DNA from: Malachius bipustulatus
Taxonomy: Eukaryota; Arthropoda; Insecta; Coleoptera; Melyridae
NCBI GenBank assembly: GCA_910589415.1
Contig: OU342639.1
Span: 20,964,268 to 21,028,267, forward strand
Direction of reading: 5' to 3'
Length of the DNA stretch: 64,000 nt
Part shown: positions 32,839-42,985 of the stretch, piece by piece
Position numbering within the stretch: position 1 is the first letter of the stretch
Layout: each line of letters starts with the position of its first letter
Position numbers and translations under genes: made by a program
Notes under the pieces: model-generated
What the model was told of the DNA's origin: nothing
Databases searched by the model: none
Seen by the model: the letters and a program-made list of their open reading frames with translations, nothing else

Positions 32839-35094
32839 GTGAATTCAAAGATGCAGAAGTGTACAAATGTGAGGAATGCTCTCATGAAACAAGAAGGAAA
32901 AGTGATCGGTTGTTATATCGACTTCTCATTCGTCAGATCACTGTTCATTCTTCTCATGAACATTCTCATCATGAAACAAGAACGAAAAGCGATCAGGCGA
33001 CTAACAAGTCGATATAACAACCGATCACTTTTCCTTCTTGTTTCATGGGAGCATTCCTCACATTTGTACACTTCTGCCAAATGTTTGCAGGTGAATTCAA
33101 AGATGCAGAAGTGTACAAATGTGAGGAATGCTCTCATGAAACAAGAAGGAAAAGTGATCGGTTGTTATATCGACTTCTCAGTCGTCAGATCACTGTTCAT
33201 TCTTCTCATGAACATTCTCATCATGAAACAAGAACGAAAAGCGATCAGGCGACTAACAAGTCGATATAACAACCGATCACTTTTCCTTCTTGTTTCATGG
33301 GAGCATTCCTCACATTTGTACACTTCTGCCAAATGTTTGCAGGTGAATTCAAAGATGCAGAAGTGTACAAATGTGAGGAATGCTCTCATGAAACAAGAAG
33401 GAAAAGTGATCGGTTGTTATATCGACTTCTCAGTCGTCAGATCACTTTTAATTCTTCTCATGAACGTTCTCATCTTGAAACAAGAATGAAAAGCGATCAG
33501 GCGACTAACAAGTCGATATAACAACCGATCACTTTTCCTTCTTGTTTCATGGGAGCATTCCTCACATTTGTACACTTCTGCCAAATGTTTGCAGGTGAAT
33601 TCAAAGATGCAGAAGTGTACAAATGTGAGGAATGCTCTCATGAAACAAGAAGGAAAAGTGATCGGTTGTTATATCGACTTCTCAGTCGTCAGATCACTGT
33701 TCATTCTTCTCATGAACATTCTCATCATGAAACAAGAACGAAAAGCGATCAGGCGACTAACAAGTCGATATAACAACCGATCACTTTTCCTTCTTGTTTC
33801 ATGGGAGCATTCCTCACATTTGTACACTTCTGCCAAATGTTTGCAGGTGAATTCAAAGATGCAGAAGTGTACAAATGTGAGGAATGCTCTCATGAAACAA
33901 GAAGGAAAAGTGATCGGTTGTTATATCGACTTCTCAGTCGTCAGATCACTGTTCATTCTTCTCATGAACATTCTCATCATGAAACAAGAACGAAAAGCGA
34001 TCAGGCGACTAACAAGTCGATATAACAACCGATCACTTTTCCTTCTTGTTTCATGGGAGCATTCCTCACATTTGTACACTTCTGCCAAATGTTTGCAGGT
34101 GAATTCAAAGATGCAGAAGTGTACAAATGTGAGGAATGCTCTCATGAAACAAGAAGGAAAAGTGATCGGTTGTTATATCGACTTCTCAGTCGTCAGATCA
34201 CTGTTCATTCTTCTCATGAACATTCTCATCATGAAACAAGAACGAAAAGCGATCAGGCGACTAACAAGTCGATATAACAACCGATCACTTTTCCTTCTTG
34301 TTTCATGGGAGCATTCCTCACATTTGTACACTTCTGCCAAATGTTTGCAGGTGAATTCAAAGATGCAGAAGTGTACAAATGTGAGGAATGCTCTCATGAA
34401 ACAAGAAGGAAAAGTGATCGGTTGTTATATCGACTTCTCAGTCGTCAGATCACTGTTCATTCTTCTCATGAACATTCTCATCATGAAACAAGAACGAAAA
34501 GCGATCAGGCGACTAACAAGTCGATATAACAACCGATCACTTTTCCTTCTTGTTTCATGGGAGCATTCCTCACATTTGTACACTTCTGCCAAATGTTTGC
34601 AGGTGAATTCAAAGATGCAGAAGTGTACAAATGTGAGGAATGCTCTCATGAAACAAGAAGGAAAAGTGATCGGTTGTTATATCGACTTCTCAGTCGTCAG
34701 ATCACTGTTCATTCTTCTCATGAACGTTCTCATCATGAAACAAGAATGAAAAGCGATCAGGCGACTAACAAGTCGATATAACAACCGATCACTTTTCCTT
34801 CTTGTTTCATGGGAGCATTCCTCACATTTGTACACTTCTGCCAAATGTTTGCAGGTGAATTCAAAGATGCAGAAGTGTACAAATGTGAGGAATGCTCTCA
34901 TGAAACAAGAAGAAAAAGTGATCAGTTATAGTCGACTTCTCAGTCGTCAGATCACTTTTAATTCTTCTCATGAACATTCTCATCATGAAACAAGAACGAA
35001 AAGCGATCAGGCGACTAACAAGTCGATATAACAACCGATCACTTTTCCTTCTTGTTTCATGGGAGCATTCCTCACATTTGTACACTTCTGCCAA
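32839..35094. repeat. Tandem array of nine 252-bp units, each a long inverted repeat (hairpin-RNA-like)
   Basis: GTGAATTCAAAGATGCAGAA recurs at 32839, 33091, 33343, 33595, 33847, 34099, 34351, 34603 and 34855, an exact 252-bp period. Within each unit the left arm (GCAGAAGTGTACAAATGTGA onward through GGTTGTTATATCGACTT, ~72 bp) is almost perfectly reverse-complemented in the right arm. The inner ~70 bp pairs imperfectly, giving a stem of about 110 bp. A ~27-bp linker containing TGTTTGCAG separates units. Copies differ by only a few substitutions, mostly in the units starting 33343, 34603 and 34855; the last unit lacks 2 bp. The arm translates as AEVYKCEECSHETRRKSD, which resembles the start of a C2H2 zinc finger. 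Transcription of either strand would give nine serial hairpins, the layout of Drosophila hairpin-RNA siRNA loci. That role is inference. Confidence 0.9.
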
Positions 35095-35255
35095 ATGTTT
35101 CCATTTATAAATGCCTGCTCTATTTTTTTATGAATTGCTTCGTTTTGTTCATGTAACAAGTTATTTTGTCTGACGTGGTTTTGTTGAAGCTGGTGCAACA
35201 TTCTTGCCAACTTCATATAAGTTTTGTGATTCATTTTGACTCGCTTCTGATCGTT
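35095..35255 (-). pseudogene. Coding-like fragment at the right edge of the array
   Basis: The minus-strand frame from about 35255 reads INDQKRVKMNHKTYMKLARM, then LHQLQQNHVRQNNLLHEQ and NEAIHKKIEQAFINGN. This is a Gln/Asn-rich amphipathic, coiled-coil-like sequence without stops, running up to the array boundary. The zinc-finger-like frame of the array lies one frame away. On the other side it is cut by the palindromic element at 35268. I do not recognise the family; it may be part of the gene from which the array arose. Confidence 0.35.
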
Positions 35256-35267
35256 AATAATTTCTTA

Positions 35268-35706
35268 TACAGGGTGTCCCAATATTCCATGGACAAGGAG
35301 AAACCACAGATTACTGAGGTAAAAATAAGTCGCTCGGACCAAACTTATCTCTATACCAAAATGCTTCGTTTGTCCGTTAGAGGGCTTCAAAGTCTTTTTT
35401 GGAAAGTTTAGTTTTTTTGAAATAGCTCAAAATCGGCTGATTCCAATTCGATGAAATTTGGTAGGTAAATTTCTCATTAAAAGTACTAATTTCTGAAGTA
35501 CATGATAATTTGAAACCCGGGAAGGGGTGAAAGTACCCCCACCCTCCATTGAGCTATTTCAAAAAAAATTAAAATTTTCAAAAGAGGAAGCCCTCTTACG
35601 GACAAACGAAGGATTTTCGTATAGAGATAAGTTTGGTCCGAGCGACTTTTTTTACCTCAGTAATCTGTGGTTGCTCCATGTCCATGGAATATTGGAACAC
35701 TCTGTA
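35268..35706. mobile_element. Palindromic element, family B, short version
   Basis: TACAGGGTGTCCCAATATTC with CATGGACAAGGAG is mirrored by CTCCATGTCCATGGAATATT with GGAACACTCTGTA. The arms are about 200 bp and it lacks the central part present at 38304-39496. Confidence 0.8.
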
Positions 35707-35993
35707 CATGTTAGGTTGATCTTTAAAAAAAAATTCATTAAGTTTATGTTGGCAACCCTTACTGTGTAGGGTCTTCATAATCGATCGTTAATATACCTCT
35801 TAACCTTGCTTCACGAAAAGCAATAAGACATTTAGTAGAACTTTTAAATGAGCATTATTTAAATCAACAATTATGATTATAGATTCCCCAAAGCTAAAGT
35901 TGACAGCATACATAAATATTTAATACGTACGTGTTTATAGAGAGTAAGAAATTACTATAATGAGAAACCTGTGAAAGTTGAAAATACAATATC
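35707..35993. other. 3' flank of the CCPG1-like gene
   Basis: AT-rich, presumably 3' untranslated and intergenic sequence. Confidence 0.35.
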
Positions 35994-37493
35994 TTATGGA
36001 TAACTAGCACGAAACTTCCTTTTAAAACTTCTGTTCTTGGCACGGTCGAACACCCACTCAGATTCCTTTTCTTTCTTTCGAATATTCTTGCGTTCTTCAA
36101 AAAGCTTTGAAAACCATCTTCCGTCTTTAATTTTAATAAAATTACGAGAATCATTATAAAGTTCTCTTATAAAATCGTAGTCTTCTTCTTTACTTTCATC
36201 AGATCTTTCTTCATTGCTCTCATCAGATTTATTTATTATTCTCTCATTCTTGATCAATTTTGAATCTCTACCAAGCTCGTTTTGCTCCTTTGGAATCTTG
36301 TCGATGATTTTCTTCAGCCCTTTCTCTTTTCTTAATAATTCTCTTTCTTTATTTCTCAAATACTTCTCTTTTTCATCCAATTCTTTTTCCCGTTTTTGTT
36401 GTTTTTCTCTTTGTTTTTTGATTTCTTGAAGCTGCTCTAGTGCTAGTTTATTTAACATATCAATTTCATCTAGAGTAACATTTTCTTTCTTCTCTGTATC
36501 TTCGACTTCATACTGATCAATCTTCCAGCTCTTGTCATGTTTATTTTTACTTTTACTTCTTACATATTTGTATACTTTATCGTACTCGTCATCTTTGAAA
36601 GGGGCCTCCTTTTTTATATATTTAATTTTCTTGGAGTAAATTTCGTGTTTATTTTCTTTGTCTTTTGTCTTTCGATATTTCGATTTAAAATTAAGTTCTA
36701 TTTCTTGAATATCCATGCTGACTTTATCAGTAACATTTGTATTGTTTTCTTTTACTGAGTTCAACTTATCGGATATATTTTCTAACTTCTTTTCAATGTG
36801 ATCAGAGACAATGTTAGACAATCTTCTATTTACAAATTTCTTATGCTTATCACCATATTGCTTTCTCAATTTCTTAACGCATTTCTTAATATTGTAACTC
36901 TTGAACTCATTGTCACGCTCATGTAAACGAGCGCAATATAATTCCAAGTCATCAGTTATCATACTAATGTCACTAATGTCATTATCAACTGTCATGGGTG
37001 ATTGTAAGACATCAACACTGACTGGATTTAATTTAGCACTATTATCTAGGAAATACTGTATTCCAGTACCCAATATAACAGTCAAACCAATCATCCAAGC
37101 CATGCACGAACTAAATCTTCTATGAGTTTCAGGTAAAGCTAGTGAATCAATTTGTTCTGCAGAATCTTCTGGGGAAGTTGGTTTAGTGCCTTCAGGTGTC
37201 TTCTTGTCATTTAAATCGTGGCAATCTACAATAGATGAAATCATATCTTCTTCATAACGAGGATCCGTCTCACTAATTATGCTGATTTCGTCACTATCCG
37301 TGTCTCCCTCAAGAGTACCCAAATCACGTTCACCCGATCCTGTTTCTTCCGAATTATTGGCCAAACTGTCTGCATTTTTGTATTCCACGAAGACCCACGA
37401 TTTTGACATGTCATGTTCATTTGATCCACCGCTTTCTTTCGATGATTCTTCATCGTCGCAAGGCAGATAGAAGTAATCTTCTACCTGACTCAT
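35994..37493 (-). CDS. CCPG1/PBXIP1-like single-pass membrane protein
   Basis: A 499-residue frame from ATG 37493 with an acidic N terminus. Residues 31-38 are KSWVFVEY, with W33 and V36 forming a WxxV LC3-interacting-like motif. One hydrophobic segment lies at about 129-149 (CMAWMIGLTVILGTGIQYFL) with no signal peptide, and a strongly charged coiled coil spans about 345-420 (KKQREKQQKREKELDEKEKY and onward). The C-terminal basic region has paired aromatics (DGRWFSKLFEERKN, SEWVFDRAKN). This order (cytosolic LIR, single membrane span, luminal coiled coil, Trp-containing tail) matches vertebrate CCPG1, an ER-phagy receptor, and PBXIP1. The assignment is by architecture and short motifs, not full alignment. 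A pyrimidine-rich AATTTCAG acceptor ends at 37508, 15 bp upstream of the ATG, so a 5' untranslated exon probably exists further right, beyond or displaced by the retrotransposon at 37648. Confidence 0.6.
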   Translation of the reverse strand: MSQVEDYFYLPCDDEESSKESGGSNEHDMSKSWVFVEYKNADSLANNSEETGSGERDLGTLEGDTDSDEISIISETDPRYEEDMISSIVDCHDLNDKKTPEGTKPTSPEDSAEQIDSLALPETHRRFSSCMAWMIGLTVILGTGIQYFLDNSAKLNPVSVDVLQSPMTVDNDISDISMITDDLELYCARLHERDNEFKSYNIKKCVKKLRKQYGDKHKKFVNRRLSNIVSDHIEKKLENISDKLNSVKENNTNVTDKVSMDIQEIELNFKSKYRKTKDKENKHEIYSKKIKYIKKEAPFKDDEYDKVYKYVRSKSKNKHDKSWKIDQYEVEDTEKKENVTLDEIDMLNKLALEQLQEIKKQREKQQKREKELDEKEKYLRNKERELLRKEKGLKKIIDKIPKEQNELGRDSKLIKNERIINKSDESNEERSDESKEEDYDFIRELYNDSRNFIKIKDGRWFSKLFEERKNIRKKEKESEWVFDRAKNRSFKRKFRASYP

Positions 37494-37641
37494 TATTTCC
37501 GAAGCTTCTGAAATTATAAATTGTCAATATTAATGTCAAAATAGTGATTTTGCTAATTGACGTAATACACGAATGAGTAAAATTTTAGAGCTTAAATATT
37601 AACTAAAAATGTTGCTCATTCCATCTACACAATGCTTCATT

Positions 37642-37647
37642 ATATTA
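37642..37647. repeat. Left target-site duplication of the LTR element
   Basis: ATATTA here and at 47161-47166 directly flank the two LTRs. Six bp fits a retroviral-type integrase. Confidence 0.8.
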
Positions 37648-38106
37648 TAACGAGACCGCTCTGGAAAAATTCTCGTAATTGCTTCTTTAACCTTTAACAT
37701 TCTAGTCCACGATTTGCTTGTTTGTTTACATTCTTTTTTTTATACTGAGTTAGTCAATGACATGTTCGCGACAGTTCCAGTCACATGACACATTGACAGA
37801 CAGACGTTAGTTCTATGGATTTCTGGAGTGGGCTCGCCGAACAATCCGACATTTCCAGAATCCACGAATCGACGGCCGGTGTGCCGGTGCCACCTACTAG
37901 AATGTACCTACTAGAACGGAGTAGAACGTGACTACTGATGCGTCGGGGGATTATGTAAGGACCGCCTACGGCTGCGTGAGGTAGTTTTAGTTTGGACGTG
38001 GAGTGAATAAGCTGAAGACAGAGCAGTAGTAGTAACTAGTGGAAGCTGAACACAGCAGTAATGAAGTGAAGTGTGAAGTAAGGAAGCCAGTAGTGACAGG
38101 ATAGTG

Positions 38107-38112
<6 letters not shown>
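37648..38112 (+). repeat. 5' LTR, first part
   Basis: It starts TAACGAGACCGCTCTGG and matches the 3' LTR until GTGAATTAT, where the LINE insertion begins. Confidence 0.9.
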
Positions 38113-38151
<39 letters not shown>

Positions 38152-38303
38152 TCCAACGGGAAAACCCCATACATAAATTCTTACAATAAGAAACCAAAAA
38201 ATCAAAAGATAGTGAAACGAAAATTACAATAATAACAACAATAATAACAATCATGCCCTGCACAGAAAGTACAAATATATGCACTATAATGTTAACATCT
38301 CTA

Positions 38304-39496
38304 TACAGGGTGTCCCAATATTCCATGGACATGGAGCAACCACAGATTACTGAGGTAAAAAAAAGTCGCTCGGACCAAACTTATCTCTATACCAAAATGC
38401 TTCGTTTGTCCGCTAGAGGGCTTCAAAGTCTTTTGAAAATTTTAGTTTTTTTGAAATAGCTCAAAGTTGGCTGATTCAAATTCGATGAAATTTAGTAGGT
38501 AAATTTCTTATTAAAAGTACTAATTTCTGATGTACATGATAATTTGACGAAAACCCGGGAAGGGGTGAAACTACCCCTACCCTCCATTAAAATCAATCGT
38601 ACTTGTTGATAGGGTAGCAGGAATGCTGTTCATGTTTTTTTGTTTGAAAGATACATCGTTTTAGCAAATTTTTGGTCTCTTACAAAAATCTCTATCTTTC
38701 CGAGGTGCTATGTGATAAAATAAATTAATCGATGATAACTAAATTTTTATTTCATTCTTTTAATTTGAAATCAAATTTTCAATTGTCAGGTGATTATTTG
38801 ATCTAATCTCATAAAAGATGCTCGATGTGGGCGCCGGTTTGGACCCTAGAAAGTTCCATCCTGCGCAAAAAAATTATTTGAACTCTTCTTGAAACCTCGT
38901 CGTTTTGCAAACTGTTTACTGCGTTTGAAAAAAACCGTTTGCAAACACCTGAAAAAAAAACCGAACCATACTAAACAGCTTTTATGAGATTAGATCAAAT
39001 AATCACCTGACAATTTGAAAATTTGATTTCAAATTAAAAAAATGAAATAAAATTTTGGTTAGGTACCATCGACTAATTTATTTTATCACATAGCACCTCG
39101 GAAAGATACAGATTTTTGCAAGAGACCAAAAATGGGCTAAAACGATGTATCTTTCAAACAAAAAAACATGAACAGTGTTCCTGCTACCGTATCAACAATT
39201 ACGATCGATTTTAATGGAGGGTAGGGGTAGTTTCACCCCTTCCCGGGTTTCCGTCAAATTATCATGTACATCAGAAATTAGTACTTTCAATAAGACATTT
39301 ACCTACCAAATTTCATCGAATTTGAATCAGCCGACTTTGAGCTATTTCAAAAAAACTAAAATTTTCAAAAGACTTTGAAGCCCTCTAGCGGACAAACGAA
39401 GCATTTTGGTATAGAGATAAGTTTGGTCCGAGCGACTTTTTTTACCTCAGTAATCTGTGGTTGCTCCATGTCCATGGAATATTGGGACACCCTGTA
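38304..39496. mobile_element. Palindromic element, family B, full length
   Basis: TACAGGGTGTCCCAATATTC at the left is exactly mirrored at the right, with arms of ~560 bp paired throughout (for example CGAGGTGCTATGTGATAAAA). The centre near 38870-38940 is a short unpaired segment. TA borders. It is nested in the LINE. Confidence 0.88.
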
Positions 39497-39610
39497 TAAT
39501 GTGATGTAGATGTTCAAACAAACAAAAAAGCATAAACAGATCCAAACAAAACCTATTCATAACGAAGCATTACTTTGGACTTTTTTTTAATACCAAAAAA
39601 TGAGATATTA

Positions 39611-40497
39611 TACAGGGTGTCCCAGCTTATTCGAAGCGGTCTCTGTAGGCCAAACGATGGATTTTTTCCAAAAAAATTTTGAAAATTCAAGTTCAGAATC
39701 ACAATGACCATTATTTAAAATTATTTTGGAGCATACAGAGTGTCCCATATGACAGTGGCATATCAAAGTTATGTTTTTTTAAATGGAATGCTCCTATGTT
39801 ATTGCATTTTTAGATTGTCTGAGAAGAGGAAATAGGATTGGCTTTTACAGTTGGTGTTTAAATTCAGAAGTTTTTGAGTTATAAGCAAGTGAAAATCGTC
39901 ATTTTTCAAGTTCAAAGTTCAAGGCCCTGTACAATGAAAACGGTTCAAGATAGAGAAAAACGGCTTACATGTCCCTATTTTAACTTTTCATGTAATATCC
40001 TATGATGTAGATGAAATGTTTGTACAGGGTGATAAAAAATTTGAAAAATTCTGAGATTTATCCACGCGTCGCCAAATAAAAAATCAAAGAAAGTACAAAT
40101 ATTTCTATACCATAGGATAGTACATAAAAAGTTAAAATAGGGACATGTAAGCCGTTTTTCTCTATCTTGAACCGTTTTCGTTGTACAGGGCCTTGAACTT
40201 GAAAAATGACGATTTTCACTTGTTTATAACTCAAAAACTTCTGAGTTTAAACGCCAACTGTAAAAGCCAATCTTATTTTCTCTTATCAGACAATCTAAAA
40301 ATGCAATAACATAGGAGCATCCCATTTAAAAAAACATAACTTTGATATGCCACTGTCATATGGGACACTCTGTATGTTCCAAAATAATTTTAAATAATGG
40401 TCATTGTGATTCTGAACTTGAATTTTCAATTTTTTTTTGGAAAAAATCCATCGTTTGCCCTACAGAGACCGCTTCGAATAAGCTGGGACACCCTGTA
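39611..40497. mobile_element. Palindromic element, family A, second copy
   Basis: The ends and inner sequence follow the element at 4582-5461 closely, including TTCGAAGCGGTCTCTGTAGG and the internal CATATGACAGTGGCATATC block. It is nested in the LINE just past its coding region. TA borders. Confidence 0.88.
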
Positions 40498-41531
40498 TAG
40501 TTCGAACCATGACGAACTATCATTCAGTAACCTTGATAGTCTACCAACAATCAACTCTTTGTGACCTGGTCTAACCACAGAAATTTGAAACAACTTATGA
40601 TTCTGTCTGAGAGGCCTAGGTGGAACATAAAATTCAAATCTACTCAACAGCTCAGATGAATTAATAATACCATTCAATATTTTAAATGCAAAAAGGATAT
40701 CAACCATGTCTCTAGCAGATTCGAGGTTTGCGATACAGAATTCATTATATAAAGGAACAAGGTCATGATCCACCGGTGAAACCCCCATGCCCACTCTATA
40801 TGCAGCATATCTCAAAAATCTCCTATTTAAAGATTCCAATTTCTTAATTGACCCAAGGTCCTTAGGTCGCCAAACAGTAGACGCATACATAACTACAGGA
40901 TAAATGAAAGAAAAATAAAGTGTCCTAAAAGTAGAAATGTTTTTAAAGTTACATGTAAATCTCTTTATAAAATAAATCTTTTTCATACAAGATAGATAAA
41001 TGTAGTTTACATGTGGTTTGAAAGATAATTTGGAATCAAATATTACACCTAAATCCTTTATAGAGTCCACCTGAGCAAGAACTTTGCATCATCGGCAAAT
41101 AGTAAAATCTCACTATGATTGATGCGCCGTACCAAATCATTAATAAAAACAGAAAAAAGCAATGGTCCCAGGTGAGTACCCTGACCCACACCAGAGAGTA
41201 CATCAATTGAACGAGATAAGTTATTACCCAGTTTAACATTCTGTCTACGACCACTCAAATATGAAGAGAACCACCCAAGCAAACTACCGTTAACACCATA
41301 AGCAGAAAGTTTTCTTAGCAGAAGTTCAGTATTCACCAAATCAAACGCCCTGCTTAAATCTGAATAAATGGTATCAACAACAAATCCATCATTCAAATTA
41401 GAAACCAAAAAGTCGTGATAAATTGCCAAGTTTGTCACTGTAGATTTACCTGTAATGAATCCATGCTGCTGCGATACAATGTACCTGCTCAAATATGGCA
41501 GTACACTATTGTAAACAAGTTTGTCAAACAT
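40498..41531 (-). pseudogene. LINE reverse transcriptase, 5'-truncated and internally deleted
   Basis: From 41531 leftward the frame gives FDKLVYNSVLPYLSRY, QHGFITGKSTVTNL, DLSRAFDLV, GVGQGTHLGPLLFSVFINDL and LLFADDAKFL; FADD is the catalytic core of the polymerase. Shortly after, the frame jumps (about 41055-41075) to VDSIKDLGVIFDSKLSFKPH and the thumb region (YPVVMYASTVWRP, LESLNRRFLRYA). Some tens of residues normally between these blocks are missing, so an internal deletion removed part of the palm. The endonuclease half is absent. Inactive. Confidence 0.85.
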
Positions 41532-41580
41532 CTTGTTTTATTAAATTATTAAATTTTATTAAATTTATTTTATTTTATTA

Positions 41581-41733
41581 AATTATAAAGAATAGACAAG
41601 TTGGTGTTGATGTAGTACAAGTAGTAGTCAGCTGTGTGTGTTTATTAGAATTAGAGGTTATAATTTGGATTAGTCAATAAAGTAAGTTGCAAGACTTTTA
41701 AGTGGTGGATTTATTATTGTGAGACCCGTAACA
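41581..41733 (+). repeat. 5' LTR, second part
   Basis: It continues AATTATAAAGAATAGACAAG through GAGACCCGTAACA, identical in order to the end of the 3' LTR. Confidence 0.9.
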
Positions 41734-41735
41734 AC

Positions 41736-41752
41736 TGGTGTCAGAAGCGGGA
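41736..41752 (+). promoter_or_regulatory. Primer-binding site, tRNA-Leu-like
   Basis: TGGTGTCAGAAGCGGGA begins two bases after the LTR. TGG pairs with a tRNA CCA end and the following bases fit the 3' end of eukaryotic tRNA-Leu as I recall it; the tRNA identity is less certain than the site. Confidence 0.7.
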
Positions 41753-41783
41753 TACGGATTCCAGCAAGAAGATTAATTAGTTA

Positions 41784-42875
41784 ATGGGTAAATTAAGAAG
41801 TGGAAAAGAAACAGAAGGCAACAACAAAATGTCTGAGTCTGAGAAAATGTTCGAGAAAATCCTAAAGAAGCTGGAAGACAGTGAAGGGAAGTTGCTGCAG
41901 CAACAAAAAGACTCTGAAGAAAAGCTGCTGCAACAACAAAAAGATAGCGAAGAAAAGCTGATGCAACAGCAGAAGGATAGCGAGGAGCAGCTGCTAAAAG
42001 TTATTATTCGGCAAAGAGACGATTATGTGTGTGGACTAAACAAAGTGAAACAAGACATTGATGGTGTTCGTGATGAAGTCAACGGTGTTCGCAACGAAGT
42101 CGGTGGTGTTCGCGACGAAGTGAAGCTGGTGGAACACAAAACAAAACTACTGGTAGAGGAGATCGAGAATAAACTCAGAACTCTGGAAAGCTCTGAGGTG
42201 AAGCATTCTCCGTGTGCCGCACCATCTAGCAGTTTTGGCGCGAAAGTGAAACCACCAGCGTACGACGGGACAACTCCCTGGACTGCATACAAGATGCAGT
42301 TTCAGGCCGCATGCATGGCCAACGGGTGGAACGACGCAGAGAAGGCAACGGCACTGGTTCTTGCTCTTCGAGGGCAAGCTGTGGACATGCTGCAAACACT
42401 GCCGGTAGAACTGCACTCGAATTACGACCAATTGAGTGCAGCATTAGAACTTCGATTCGGCAATCGCCATATGGAGCAGGTGTTCCAAAATCAGTTGATG
42501 AGCAGAGTGCAGAAGTCGAACGAGTCGCTACAGGAGTTCGAAGCAGATGTCAACAGGATTGTCCATCAAGCCTACCCGGACTCGCCGCAGAATTTCAAGG
42601 AACAACTAGCCTCGCAAACCTTTGTCAACGGAATACGAGACACAGAAATACAGAAGATCCTGCGCATGTCACATTTGACAAAGTCCAGCGAAGCGCTAGT
42701 TAGAGCGCTCGAAATAGATGCAGCAATCAAGGCGTCCAATGGTAGAAACTTTTCCAAGGTACGAGCAGTGACAATTAATGAAGATAAAGAAGAGAATGTG
42801 ACTGCCATATTGGAAAAGTTGAATAAGATGATGGATAAGATCTCTGAGCAGTTGAATGATGGGAAAAGAGGTTGA
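41784..42875 (+). pseudogene. Gag of the Gypsy element, ended early by a stop codon
   Basis: The 363-residue frame starts at ATG 41784. It has a tandem Gln-rich coiled coil (QQQKDSEEKL repeats, residues ~40-75), further DGVRDEV/NGVRNEV heptad-like repeats, then a retroviral-type capsid region (PPAYDGTTPWTAYKMQFQ, WNDAEKATALVLALRGQA, ALELRFGN). TGA at 42873-42875 ends it, but the same frame continues beyond to a CCHC zinc knuckle near 42906-42945 (C..C....H....C). The stop therefore separates the capsid from its nucleic-acid-binding tail. Confidence 0.85.
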
Positions 42876-42905
42876 ACTCCAAGGAGGGACGAAAACAGGA
42901 AGCAG

Positions 42906-42947
42906 TGCTACCGTTGTGGATCCAGTTCACATTTTATACGTGACTGT
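42906..42947 (+). pseudogene. Detached CCHC zinc knuckle of Gag
   Basis: CYRCGSSSHFIRDC has the C-x2-C-x4-H-x4-C spacing. It is in frame with gag but lies downstream of the premature stop. Confidence 0.8.
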
Positions 42948-42985
42948 AAAGTTAGTGAGACTCCGAGACGTGGTGGATCCCTGGA

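Larger units (their letters stand above)
38113..41580 (-). mobile_element. LINE (jockey/CR1-like) inserted in the 5' LTR, itself interrupted twice
   Basis: The insertion is bounded by AATTAT at 38107-38112 and 41581-41586, a likely target duplication that matches the uninterrupted 3' LTR sequence. Read on the minus strand, it has reverse-transcriptase sequence at the right, a 3' untranslated region, and a (TAAA)n tail at the left (ATTT repeats 38113-38150). Two palindromic elements (38304-39496 and 39611-40497) sit in its 3' part. Its 5' end is truncated, as is common for LINEs. Confidence 0.85.

Noticed and set aside
32800..34749. Long repetitive open reading frames across the hairpin array as a protein-coding gene
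   Set aside because: They are open only because the unit length is a multiple of three, occur in several frames on both strands, and the product lacks functional domains. The DNA inverted-repeat structure explains the locus better.
32839..35094. CRISPR array
   Set aside because: Units have no distinct spacers, are far longer than CRISPR repeats, and the genome is eukaryotic.
36214..36758. Plus-strand hydrophobic Phe-rich frames opposite the CCPG1-like gene
   Set aside because: They arise from reading the Lys/Glu-rich coiled coil in reverse complement, not from a membrane protein gene.
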